Both the position numbers and the translations under genes were made by a program. A stretch of DNA of 64,000 bases from Mycolicibacterium alvei. Its GTDB lineage: Bacteria > Actinomycetota > Actinomycetes > Mycobacteriales > Mycobacteriaceae. Below, piece after piece: positions 1 to 8,333 of this stretch. The stretch covers positions 1,302,001 through 1,366,000 of the forward strand of contig NZ_AP022565.1 of the NCBI RefSeq assembly GCF_010727325.1. Reading direction: 5' to 3'. The notes beneath the pieces are model-generated. The model saw nothing but the letters and a program-made list of their open reading frames with translations, did no database searches and was not told the origin of the DNA. How positions within the stretch are numbered: the stretch's first letter is position 1; the number at the start of each line of letters is the position of its first letter.

Positions 1-567
1 ATCCGCGAGATCGGCGATGCGGTCGGGTTGACCTCGACTTCGTCGGTCGCCCACCAGTTGCGCACCCTGGAACGCAAGGGCTACCTGCGTCGGGATCCCA
101 ACCGCCCGCGCGCGGTCGACGTACGTGTCGCCGACGATCCGTCGCCCACCGCTCTGGTGTCCACCGACGTGGCCGGTTCCGATGCGCTTCCCGAGCCGAC
201 CTTCGTGCCGGTGCTCGGGCGTATCGCCGCGGGCGGTCCCATCCTGGCCGAACAGGCCGTCGAGGACGTCTTCCCGCTACCGCGCGAACTGGTCGGCGAA
301 GGGTCGCTGTTCCTGCTCAAGGTCGTCGGCGACTCGATGGTCGATGCCGCCATCTGCGACGGCGACTGGGTGGTCGTGCGCCAGCAGAGTGTGGCCGACA
401 ACGGAGACATCGTGGCAGCCATGATCGACGGCGAAGCCACGGTCAAGACGTTCAAGCGGACCCGCGGTCAGGTCTGGCTGATGCCGCACAACCCGGCATA
501 TGAGCCGATCCCCGGCAACGACGCCGCGGTGCTCGGCAAGGTTGTCACCGTGATCCGCAAGATCTGA
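1..567 (+). CDS. lexA: LexA SOS repressor (5' end lies before the window)
   Basis: This is the SOS-response repressor, a DNA-binding protein that cleaves itself when activated by RecA. The frame is open from base 1, so the N-terminus is missing, but the recognition helix ([16 protein letters not shown]) is present. The S24 peptidase domain shows the Ala-Gly cleavage bond in RIAAGGP, the nucleophile Ser in [10 protein letters not shown] and the general-base Lys in TVKTFKR. The protein ends in a TGA. It is convergent with the LGFP gene. A matching LexA operator lies upstream of recA at 21133-21148, so the repressor and a main target are both in this window. Identity is very secure; only the 5' end is unseen. 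Confidence 0.97.
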   Translation: MREIGDAVGLTSTSSVAHQLRTLERKGYLRRDPNRPRAVDVRVADDPSPTALVSTDVAGSDALPEPTFVPVLGRIAAGGPILAEQAVEDVFPLPRELVGEGSLFLLKVVGDSMVDAAICDGDWVVVRQQSVADNGDIVAAMIDGEATVKTFKRTRGQVWLMPHNPAYEPIPGNDAAVLGKVVTVIRKI

Positions 568-576
568 CCGTCCGGC

Positions 577-609
577 GGGCCCGGTTGCACCGGATGGCGG
601 CCCGGGCCC
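577..609. terminator. GC-rich hairpin between convergent lexA and LGFP genes
   Basis: GGGCCCGG at 577-584 pairs with CCGGGCCC at 602-609 across a 17-nt loop. It lies between two convergent stop codons and could terminate both genes. There is no T-run, as is common for mycobacterial terminators. Confidence 0.5.
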
Positions 610-615
610 TACCGC

Positions 616-2934
616 TCAATCCGTGCGCACGAATCCGTTCGTACGGGCGAATTCCTCACTGGCAAACCAGATCTCGGCCACTGCATCGTCGTACTCACTG
701 CTGTCGGGCGCCCAGTATCGGCCGGACTTGGTGTCCGCCTTGATCGGATAGCCCTCCGGCGCGCGGTTCGGGTCCTCCAACGGTAGGTGGATCGCGGTGG
801 CACTGGGTATCTCGTCGAGTTCGATGGCGGCATGGCGCCCGCTGTGCGCCTCACTGCTGTAGGCCTCACCGCTGTAGGCCTCCGCCTCGGTGATGACGCG
901 GGTGGGCGCGGTGTCCACGTTGTCCTGATCGCCCGGCACCAGTCCGCTCAGCGCCGCGAAAGCCCCGGCCTCGCGCATCCCGCCGACTGCACCGCCGAGC
1001 GACCGGGTGTCCGGCGGGTTCTCGTCTACGAGCTCCGCTTCGAAGTCATCGACGTCGTCGTCTTCGGCGACTTCCTCGAAGTCGGCGTCGATGGGCGTAT
1101 CGAGGTCTTCGTCGTCGAATCCATCGTCCTCGAAATCGTCGTCTTCATCGTCATAGTCGGATTCGAAGTCGTCATAGTCGTCAAAGCCCTGCTCCGGGCC
1201 GGCCAGCCGCGAGGAATCCTCCGGCGGTTCCTCGTCCTCGCCCGGTGCCCCGTAGCCGCCGGCCGCTCCGTGCGGGGCGGCCCACTGACTGACCGGGATG
1301 GCGATGTCGGTGGGCTCGTCGTACGGAGATGCCGCACTCGTCGATTGCTCGCCGGGTTCGGCGAACCGCGTCGTCGCGACCTCGCCGCCATAGGCAGCGC
1401 TCGGCCCGTAGTCGTTCGCCACATCGGACCCGCGATCATCGCGATACTCGTCGCGGTCGTACCCACCCGATCCATACCGAGCATCGCCGTATCGGTCCTC
1501 GTCATAGGACGAAGCCTTGGGGCCGTCGGCGTAGTCGTCGTCGAACGGGTCATGGTCGAAGTCGTCATCGCCACCGGCGCGGCGACGGTGCCAGAGCGCA
1601 GCCCCCACGATCAGCCCGGCGAGCAGCACGACCGGGACCACCGCGATCAGCCACCACCAGCTCCAATGCCAGGAGAACGGCTTCTTGGTGTCCGTACCGG
1701 AGGGCTGCGGCGCCGTGGCCGGGGTCTGTCCGAGTCCAGGAACCTCCAGTCCACTCAGTTCGGAGGCGAGTTTCGACGGCTCGGTGGTGAACGCGTTGGA
1801 GTCGCGGTCCCACGAGATCGCTCCCCCGCTGAAGCGCTGGCTGATGACACTGCCGTCTTCGGTCTGGTCGGCCATGGGGGCGCCCAGTGCGCCCTTCGCG
1901 CCACCGAGCTTCTCCCAGGCCGCGTTCATCGCACCACGCACGATCACCGCGCCGTAGTCGGGAGTCCAGAAGATGACGGGGTTGTCGGCAGCCGCGAACG
2001 TGCTGATCCTGCTGTTGGGGCCCAGACCGCCCTCGGTTTCGCCGGCGGTCGGGAAGCCCAGATCACCTTCGGGACCACCGACGCTTTCGTACTTCTCGAG
2101 CAGCTGACCGGTGATGGCATTGGCTCCGGTGGCCGGGCTGTAGAAGATCGTGCCACCGGCGTACTTCTGGCCGAACCCGCCGTCGCCGATCGGATACTGG
2201 TCGCCGTCCTTGGCTCCCAGTGGTCCCATCGCGCCACCTGCCGCGCGACGCGCGGCGGCGATCGCCGAAGCGGGATCCGACGGTACGTCCAGGTCGGCAA
2301 GCTGACCGGCCAGTTCCGGTGGTTCGGTGGTGAATGCCTTCGTCTTGCGGTTCCAGGAGATCTCACCGCCGGTGAACTTCTGTGAGATCACATCGCCGTT
2401 GAACATCTCGTCGTCCGCGGGGACGCCCAGCACCCCCGCGGAGCCACCGAGCTTGTCCCATGCGGCATTGACGGCGCCCCGCACCACGCGGGCACCGGTG
2501 GACGGAGTCCAGAAGATGACCGGGTGGTCCGGCGCGCTCAAGGTCGAGTTGCGGCTGTCGGCAGCACGCCCGGCGCCCTCGTCGATGGTGGGGAATCCCA
2601 GATCGCCGTCCGCTGCACCACCCAACGACTCGTACTTTTCCAGGATGGCGCCCTGCATGAAGTGGGCACCGGTCGCCGGGGTGAAGAACATCTTCCCGCC
2701 GGCGAAGTTCTGAGCGAAGCCGGAACCGGCCGCGTACACACCGCCCTGCCTCGGGCCCAGCGGACCGCCGTCGCCGCCGTTGGATTCCCAGGCGGCGACG
2801 ATCGCGGCATCGGCATCCGCCTCGGGGGTGGCCGAGGCCACCGCCGGCACCATCAAAGCAGCGACGATGAGTGCGAGCAGGCCGACCGCCAACCGCAATA
2901 CGGCCGCATTCAGCCTCACTCCCGGCCTAGTCAT
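616..2934 (-). CDS. LGFP-repeat cell-wall protein with acidic cytoplasmic tail (Rv2721c-like)
   Basis: The start is the ATG at 2934, preceded by a GGGAGGG ribosome site, giving about 772 residues. An N-terminal hydrophobic signal (about residues 15-34) leads to an extracytoplasmic region of LGFP repeats. These are seen as DLGFPT, GVLGVPA, GPLGAKD, DLGFPT and GALGAPM units, alternating with VIFWTP blocks. A single transmembrane helix (WSWWWLIAVVPVVLLAGLI) follows, then a long, very acidic Asp/Glu-rich tail. LGFP repeats are thought to bind the mycobacterial arabinogalactan or mycolate layer. The order lexA then this gene matches Rv2720-Rv2721c. A role in the envelope is inferred; the exact function is unknown. 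Confidence 0.85.
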   Translation of the reverse strand: MTRPGVRLNAAVLRLAVGLLALIVAALMVPAVASATPEADADAAIVAAWESNGGDGGPLGPRQGGVYAAGSGFAQNFAGGKMFFTPATGAHFMQGAILEKYESLGGAADGDLGFPTIDEGAGRAADSRNSTLSAPDHPVIFWTPSTGARVVRGAVNAAWDKLGGSAGVLGVPADDEMFNGDVISQKFTGGEISWNRKTKAFTTEPPELAGQLADLDVPSDPASAIAAARRAAGGAMGPLGAKDGDQYPIGDGGFGQKYAGGTIFYSPATGANAITGQLLEKYESVGGPEGDLGFPTAGETEGGLGPNSRISTFAAADNPVIFWTPDYGAVIVRGAMNAAWEKLGGAKGALGAPMADQTEDGSVISQRFSGGAISWDRDSNAFTTEPSKLASELSGLEVPGLGQTPATAPQPSGTDTKKPFSWHWSWWWLIAVVPVVLLAGLIVGAALWHRRRAGGDDDFDHDPFDDDYADGPKASSYDEDRYGDARYGSGGYDRDEYRDDRGSDVANDYGPSAAYGGEVATTRFAEPGEQSTSAASPYDEPTDIAIPVSQWAAPHGAAGGYGAPGEDEEPPEDSSRLAGPEQGFDDYDDFESDYDDEDDDFEDDGFDDEDLDTPIDADFEEVAEDDDVDDFEAELVDENPPDTRSLGGAVGGMREAGAFAALSGLVPGDQDNVDTAPTRVITEAEAYSGEAYSSEAHSGRHAAIELDEIPSATAIHLPLEDPNRAPEGYPIKADTKSGRYWAPDSSEYDDAVAEIWFASEEFARTNGFVRTD

Positions 2935-3037
2935 GCGCCCTCCCCCGCTCGTTCGGCAAAGTTTCCGTAGAGATGTCCCGCCCGACAACTCTGCTTCAGC
3001 ACGTGACGATAACCAAGGAACGCGGCCGATCATGACC

Positions 3038-3084
3038 AAAAAAGCCCCAATATCTGGGTCCGACGGCCCAGATTTGGGGCTTTT
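3038..3084 (-). terminator. Rho-independent terminator of fadE20
   Basis: Read on the minus strand just after the fadE20 stop, an AAAAGCCCCAAATCTGGG arm folds back on its complement across an 8-nt loop, with one bulged base. The stem is about 18 bp and is followed by TTTTTT. A classic U-tailed terminator like this is uncommon in mycobacteria. Confidence 0.88.
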
Positions 3085-3114
3085 CGGGGCCTCGCGCCGA
3101 GTTAAGCGGGGAAA

Positions 3115-4275
3115 TCAGACGCCCAAACCGCGTCCGATGATCTCCTTCATGATCTCGGTGGTGCCGCCGTAAATGGTCTGAACGCGGGCGTCCAGGTAGG
3201 CCCGCGCGACCGGATACTCGCGCATGTACCCGTATCCGCCGTGCAACTGCAGACAGCGGTCGATGAGGCTCACCTGCTTCTCGCTCGAGTACCACTTGGC
3301 CATCGCCGCCTGCTCCACGGTGAGCTTCTCATCGAGGTGCAAACGGATGAACTCGTCGACCATGATCCGCACCACGGTGGCTTCGGTCGCCAGTTCGGCC
3401 AGCAGGAACCGGCTGTTCTGGAAGCTGCCGATGGGCTTGCCGAACGCCTTGCGCTCCTTGGTGTACTGCACCGTCTGCTCCAGAACCGCCTCCATCGCCG
3501 CGGCGGCCATGATCGCGATCGAGATGCGTTCCTGCGGCAGGTTCTGCATCAAGTAGACGAAACCCTGGCCCTCCTCACCGAGCAGATTCTCCACGGGCAC
3601 CTTGACGTCGGTGAACGACAGCTCGGCGGTGTCCTGGGCGTCCAGACCGATCTTGTCCAGATGCCGTCCGCGTTCGAAGCCCTCCATCCCCCGCTCCACC
3701 ACCAACAGCGAGAAGCCAAGGGCACCCTTCTCCGGGTCGGTCTGAGCGACGACGATCACCAGATCGGAGTTGATGCCGTTGGTGATGAACGTCTTCGACC
3801 CGTTGAGCACGTAGTGGTCACCGTCGCGGACCGCGCGGGTCTTGATGCCCTGCAGGTCACTGCCCGTGCCGGGCTCGGTCATTGCGATCGCCGTGATCAA
3901 TTCCCCGGTGCAGAACTTGGGCAGCCACCGCTGCTTCTGCTCCTCGTTGGCCAGCCGCAGCAGGTAGGGCGCGACGACGTCGTTGTGCAGGCTGAAACCG
4001 ATGCCGCTGTAGCGGCCGGCCACGGTCTCCTCGCAGACGATCGTGTTGTACCGGAAGTCGTCGTTACCGCCGCCGCCGTACTCCTCGGGCACCGCCATGC
4101 CGAGAAAGCCCTGCTTACCAGCCTCCAGCCAGACACCACGGTCGACGATCTTGTCCTTCTCCCACTGCTCGTGGAACGGCGCCACATGCTTGTCCAGGAA
4201 CGCCCGGTACGACTCGCGGAACAGCTGGTGCTCCGGCTCGAACAACGTGCGTTCGTACTTCACAACACTGCCCAT
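3115..4275 (-). CDS. fadE20: Acyl-CoA dehydrogenase FadE20
   Basis: This FAD-dependent enzyme introduces the alpha-beta double bond in acyl-CoA, the first step of beta-oxidation. It has 386 residues, the usual length for the family and the same as M. tuberculosis FadE20. The start ATG at 4275 has a GGAGGT ribosome site. Family signatures are AMTEPGTGSDLQGIKT (flavin and substrate region), the TFITNG segment, and a C-terminal LHGGYGYMREYPVARAYLD followed by IYGGTTEIMKEIIGRGLG. It is followed by a strong terminator and is divergent from a molybdoenzyme gene across a 99-bp gap that holds a palindromic operator candidate. Substrate chain length cannot be read from sequence. The name rests on family plus its position next to hflX, as in Rv2724c-Rv2725c. 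Confidence 0.9.
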   Translation of the reverse strand: MGSVVKYERTLFEPEHQLFRESYRAFLDKHVAPFHEQWEKDKIVDRGVWLEAGKQGFLGMAVPEEYGGGGNDDFRYNTIVCEETVAGRYSGIGFSLHNDVVAPYLLRLANEEQKQRWLPKFCTGELITAIAMTEPGTGSDLQGIKTRAVRDGDHYVLNGSKTFITNGINSDLVIVVAQTDPEKGALGFSLLVVERGMEGFERGRHLDKIGLDAQDTAELSFTDVKVPVENLLGEEGQGFVYLMQNLPQERISIAIMAAAAMEAVLEQTVQYTKERKAFGKPIGSFQNSRFLLAELATEATVVRIMVDEFIRLHLDEKLTVEQAAMAKWYSSEKQVSLIDRCLQLHGGYGYMREYPVARAYLDARVQTIYGGTTEIMKEIIGRGLGV

Positions 4276-4319
4276 GGTGTGACCTCCGGTACTGGTTACG
4301 GATTTGGAGGCCAACCTAT

Positions 4320-4337
4320 ACCAACCGGGTGGTTGGT
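4320..4337. promoter_or_regulatory. Palindromic operator candidate between fadE20 and the molybdoenzyme
   Basis: ACCAACC-GGGT-GGTTGGT is a perfect 7-bp inverted repeat with a 4-bp centre. It sits about 45 bp upstream of the fadE20 ATG and just upstream of the molybdoenzyme promoter. The size suits a TetR-type dimer. The cognate regulator is not visible here. Confidence 0.5.
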
Positions 4338-4362
4338 CAGCTCCGGGGAGGGTCGCCGACCG

Positions 4363-4368
4363 TAAACT
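4363..4368 (+). promoter_or_regulatory. -10 element for a leaderless molybdoenzyme transcript
   Basis: TAAACT fits the mycobacterial TANNNT consensus and lies 6 nt before the ATG at 4375, so transcription probably begins at the start codon. No Shine-Dalgarno sequence is needed or seen. Confidence 0.55.
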
Positions 4369-4374
4369 CGGACC

Positions 4375-6663
4375 ATGCCCCGGTCGCCCGCGAGCCTCGC
4401 GCACTGGGGCGCCTTCACCGCCGACCTCGCCGGCGGTGACATCGCCGCCGTCACGCCGATGTCCGGCGACACCGACCCCTCCCCGTTGCTGGGCAACCTC
4501 GCGGGCTCGATCCGGCACCGCTCCCGCGTCGCCGGACCCGCGATCCGTCGCGGCTGGCTGCGCCACGGCCCCGGCCCCAGCGCCGAGCGGGGTGCCGACG
4601 AGTACGTCGCGGTGTCCTGGGACGAGCTCACCGAATTGTTGGCCGACGAGCTGCGACGGGTCGTGGACACCCACGGCAACGAGGCGATCTACGGCGGCTC
4701 CTACGGCTGGGCCAGCGCCGGGCGCTTCCACCACGCCCAGAGTCAGGTGCACCGCTTTCTGAAAATGCTCGGCGGCTATACCTTTTCCCGCCATTCCTAC
4801 AGCCTGGGCGCGACCGGGGTGATCATGCCCCGGGTGGTCGGAACCCACGACGACCTGTTCAAACGCTCCACCGACTGGGATGTCATCGCCGAACAGACCG
4901 ACCTGCTGGTGTGTTTCGGCGGTGTCGCGCTGAAGAACACCGGCATCAATCACGGTGGCACCACGGCTCATCCGGCCCGCGACGCGCTGCGGCGGATGCG
5001 TGAGCGCGGTGGGCAGATCGTGTCGCTGAGCCCACTGCGCGACGATGTCGACGGTGACTGCCGATGGCTGGCTCCGGTACCCGGCACCGACGTCGCGGTG
5101 ATGCTCGCGCTGGCCCACGTCCTGGCTACCGAAGGCCTGGCCGATCTGGATTTTCTCGACACGCACTGCACCGGATACCAGCGGTTCGAGCGTTACCTGC
5201 TGGGCCGCGACGACGGCGTCGCCAAGACCCCGGAGTGGGCGTCGCGCCTCAGCGGTCTGCCCGCCGGGGAGCTGAGGGCACTGGCCCGGCGCATGGCCAC
5301 CGCGCGCACCCTGGTCACCGTCAGTTGGTCGCTGCAGCGGATCCGGCACGGCGAGCAGGCTCCGTGGATGGGACTGACCCTGGCAGCCATGTTGGGCCAG
5401 GTGGGTATCCCAGGAGGTGGTTTCGGGCACGGCTACGGCTCGATGAACGAGCCGGGGTTGCCACCGCTGCGCTGCGGCCTGCCTGTGCTGCCGCAGGGCC
5501 TCAACCCCGTGCAGACATTCATCCCGGTGGCCGCCGTCACCGACATGCTGCTGCAGCCGGGGCAGCCGTTCGACTACAACGGCATGCAGCTGACCTACCC
5601 GGACATCAGATGCGTGTACTGGGCCGGCGGCAATCCGTTCCACCACCACCAGAACATTCCGCGATTGCGCCGGGCCCTGGCCCGGGTCGACACCATCGTG
5701 GTGCATGACCCGTACTGGACGGCGATGGCCAAGCACGCCGACATCGTGGTGCCCTCGACCACGGCCTATGAGCGAGAGGACTACTCGGGTTCGCGTAACG
5801 ACCCGCTGCTGGTGGCCATGCCCGCGCTGACGCAGCCGTATGCCGACTCCCGCGACGACTACGCCACATTCTCGGCGTTGGCCGAGCGGCTCGGGTTCGG
5901 CGAAGAGTTCACCGAGGGCCGCACGGCGCGGCAGTGGCTGGTCCACATGTATGAAAAGTGGTCTGCCGGGCTGGATTTCGAGGTGCCCGGATTCGATGAG
6001 TTCTGGGCCGCGGGACACCTGCGACTGCCCACCGAACCGGGGCTGACGCTACTCGCCGATTTCCGGGCCGACCCGGTCGGGCACCGACTGGCCACCCCGA
6101 GCGGCCGTATCGAGATCTTCTCGCACGCCATCGACGGGTTCGGCTACGACGACTGCGCCGGCCACCCCCGGTGGTACGAGCCGACGGAGTGGCTCGGCGG
6201 CGAGCGCGCCCGGACCTATCCGTTGCATCTGCTGGCCAACCAACCCGCCACCCGCCTGCACAGCCAACTCGACGGCGGCGCCACCAGCCAGTCATCGAAA
6301 GTCCAAGGGCGCGAACCGATCCGGATCCACCCCGACGATGCGGCGGACCGCGGACTCGCCGGCGGCGACGTGGTGCGGGTGTTCAACGACCGCGGGGCGT
6401 GCCTGGCCGGGGTGGTGATCGACGACCGGTTGCGTCCTGCGGTCGTGCAGCTGTCCACCGGGGCATGGTTCGACCCGGCCGATCCGGCCGACCCCGACGC
6501 GATGTGCGTGCACGGGAACCCCAACGTGCTGACCGAGGATGTCGGCACGTCGTCGCTGGCGCGCGGCTGCACCGGGGCCCATGTCCTGGTGCAGATCGAG
6601 AAGTTCGCTCACCCGCTGCCGCCGGTGCGGGCGCACCGACCACCGGTGATCCGGACCCGCTGA
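4375..6663 (+). CDS. Molybdopterin oxidoreductase, DMSO/biotin-sulfoxide reductase family
   Basis: This 762-residue protein has the full catalytic length of the BisC/TorA branch, whose members reduce S- or N-oxides using a bis-MGD molybdenum cofactor. The GGSYGWASAGRFHHAQSQ segment with SRHSYSLGAT is typical of the Ser-ligated DMSO, TMAO and biotin sulfoxide reductases. No N-terminal Cys cluster motif is present, so no [4Fe-4S] is expected, which also fits that branch. Later signatures are GGNPFHHHQN, YEREDYSGSRNDPL and the C-terminal molydopterin-dinucleotide-binding domain (LLANQPATRLHSQLD onward). There is no Tat signal, so it is probably cytoplasmic, as BisC is. It stands alone without a membrane anchor gene. 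The substrate is not known. Confidence 0.85.
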   Translation: MPRSPASLAHWGAFTADLAGGDIAAVTPMSGDTDPSPLLGNLAGSIRHRSRVAGPAIRRGWLRHGPGPSAERGADEYVAVSWDELTELLADELRRVVDTHGNEAIYGGSYGWASAGRFHHAQSQVHRFLKMLGGYTFSRHSYSLGATGVIMPRVVGTHDDLFKRSTDWDVIAEQTDLLVCFGGVALKNTGINHGGTTAHPARDALRRMRERGGQIVSLSPLRDDVDGDCRWLAPVPGTDVAVMLALAHVLATEGLADLDFLDTHCTGYQRFERYLLGRDDGVAKTPEWASRLSGLPAGELRALARRMATARTLVTVSWSLQRIRHGEQAPWMGLTLAAMLGQVGIPGGGFGHGYGSMNEPGLPPLRCGLPVLPQGLNPVQTFIPVAAVTDMLLQPGQPFDYNGMQLTYPDIRCVYWAGGNPFHHHQNIPRLRRALARVDTIVVHDPYWTAMAKHADIVVPSTTAYEREDYSGSRNDPLLVAMPALTQPYADSRDDYATFSALAERLGFGEEFTEGRTARQWLVHMYEKWSAGLDFEVPGFDEFWAAGHLRLPTEPGLTLLADFRADPVGHRLATPSGRIEIFSHAIDGFGYDDCAGHPRWYEPTEWLGGERARTYPLHLLANQPATRLHSQLDGGATSQSSKVQGREPIRIHPDDAADRGLAGGDVVRVFNDRGACLAGVVIDDRLRPAVVQLSTGAWFDPADPADPDAMCVHGNPNVLTEDVGTSSLARGCTGAHVLVQIEKFAHPLPPVRAHRPPVIRTR

Positions 6664-6770
6664 AGCCGTTGGGCGAGCATCACTTCGGCCGTTTGCCCGT
6701 GAACTGTTGCGTGCCGGTGCAAAGATCCCCTCAGCGCTGACGAGGGGTCGGCGGAAGGAGATCCGGGCCG

Positions 6771-8324
6771 ATGCGATTCTCACCCCGTTCTGCCGCCAGG
6801 TCACTGCTGGTGGGCGCCGTAGCTGTATCCGGCTCGGTCGTCATCGGCCTGACGCCCATCGGCACGGCGGCAATCGGCCTGGTGGTGGCGGTGACGCCAC
6901 TCGTCGTACCCGGGACCGGGACCCCGAACCCGCAGAACTCCAACAACTACATGGCCAACGCCGTCTCGTACTACGTCCAGCCAAGCGGCAGCTGTGGCGC
7001 CGAGGACTGCGCGGCCCCGGTGGCAATCCCCTACATCGCCCAGTTCTGGCCGTTCCCATTCGAGGGCTGGGGCGGTCTGGAGGGCGCGAAATGGAACGTA
7101 TCGGTCGCCAGCGGGGTCACCCGGCTGACCAGCGAACTCGTCGGTGCCAACAATCCGAGTGGGACGCATCCGGTGACGGTGTTCGGCTATTCGCAGGGCG
7201 CCACGGTGGCCAGCATCGTCAAAGCCAACCTGGCGGACCTGACCGATGAGCAGAAGGCGAACCTGTCCTTCGTCCTGATCGGGAACCCGAACCGGCCTGA
7301 CGGCGGACTCTTCGAGCGGCTTGCGATCCTGGGCACGGTCCCCATCCTCGACGCGACGTTCGGACAGCCCACACCGACGGACACCGGCATCGAAACCCAC
7401 GACATCGCACTGCAGTACGACGGGGTGGCCGATGCGCCATCGTGGGTGCTCAATCCTCTCGCCCTGCTGAACGCGTTGGCCGGCTTCCAGTACGTGCACG
7501 GCACCTACCTGGATCCCCGCGGCGACGATCCGGCCGACGCAACACCGTACGGCTACACCGCCGAGCAGGTGCAGGCCGCGCTCGAGAACGCCGAAGCCGA
7601 TTGCAGTGCGGCGACCCACTGCCAGCAGCACGGTGACACGTACTACATCACCCTGCCCGCCAAGACCCTGCCGATCATGCAACCGTTCCTCGACCTCGGT
7701 GCGGCCACCGGCACATCGGCGCTGGTGATACCGATCGTCGACCTGGTCTCACCGATCACCCAGACCTTGATCGAGACCGGTTACACCCGAACCGACTACG
7801 GCAAACCGACGCCGTTCCAGCTGCTGCCGAACTTCAACCCGGTCAAGCTGGCATCGGATTTGATCAACGACATCCCCGAAGGCATCAACGCGGCACTCAA
7901 CCCCGGGCTCGATCCACTGCCCGGATGGACCGATCCGACGCAGTCCGGCGTTACCGCCCGAGTGCCGGACACCGCGGACAACACTGTTGTCGAGACCACG
8001 AAGGTCGCCGCCACATCCGATGACAAGCCGCTTCGGCGACTGGCCACGCTCGCCGAGTCCGGGACAGCGCTGACCGCGTCCGACGACGGCACGACGGCCG
8101 TGAAGCAGCGTCCGTCCGTGCCGAAAGCCCTGGGCCTCAAGGGGCATCCGGCTCGTGACATGGCGAAGTCGATCCGAAGCACCGTGCGCAAGGCGCTGGG
8201 CCAGGACGGCGCGAAGGACAACGACAAGGATCGTGCCGAGGCAAAGAACACCGGCAACAAGAACACCGGCAACAAGGACACCCGCAGCAAGACCAGCAGC
8301 AACAAGAAGAAGCCGGCGGCCTGA
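6771..8324 (+). CDS. Exported PE-PPE-domain serine hydrolase
   Basis: The 517-residue protein starts at an ATG behind an AAGGAG site. A hydrophobic N-terminus (about residues 10-48) probably acts as a signal or anchor. The alpha/beta-hydrolase part matches the PE-PPE domain: GTGTPNP, FWPFPFEGWGGLEGAKWNVSV and the nucleophile elbow GYSQG with Ser141. Such domains are related to cutinases and act as esterases in characterised mycobacterial proteins. The C-terminus (about residues 400-517) is low-complexity and very basic, ending in repeated NTGNK units and a Lys-rich tail that could bind the wall or nucleic acid. There is no PE or PPE N-terminal domain. The substrate is unknown. Confidence 0.82.
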   Translation: MRFSPRSAARSLLVGAVAVSGSVVIGLTPIGTAAIGLVVAVTPLVVPGTGTPNPQNSNNYMANAVSYYVQPSGSCGAEDCAAPVAIPYIAQFWPFPFEGWGGLEGAKWNVSVASGVTRLTSELVGANNPSGTHPVTVFGYSQGATVASIVKANLADLTDEQKANLSFVLIGNPNRPDGGLFERLAILGTVPILDATFGQPTPTDTGIETHDIALQYDGVADAPSWVLNPLALLNALAGFQYVHGTYLDPRGDDPADATPYGYTAEQVQAALENAEADCSAATHCQQHGDTYYITLPAKTLPIMQPFLDLGAATGTSALVIPIVDLVSPITQTLIETGYTRTDYGKPTPFQLLPNFNPVKLASDLINDIPEGINAALNPGLDPLPGWTDPTQSGVTARVPDTADNTVVETTKVAATSDDKPLRRLATLAESGTALTASDDGTTAVKQRPSVPKALGLKGHPARDMAKSIRSTVRKALGQDGAKDNDKDRAEAKNTGNKNTGNKDTRSKTSSNKKKPAA

Positions 8325-8333
8325 CGCTCGCGC

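Noticed and set aside
787..2385. Long plus-strand open frame opposite the LGFP gene
   Set aside because: It is antisense to a gene with clear repeats, signal and membrane helix. Its protein has no family features and arises from GC-rich third positions.
4276..6018. N-terminal extension of fadE20 to 967 codons
   Set aside because: The extension is antisense to the molybdoenzyme gene. The real start has a GGAGGT site and the right family length.
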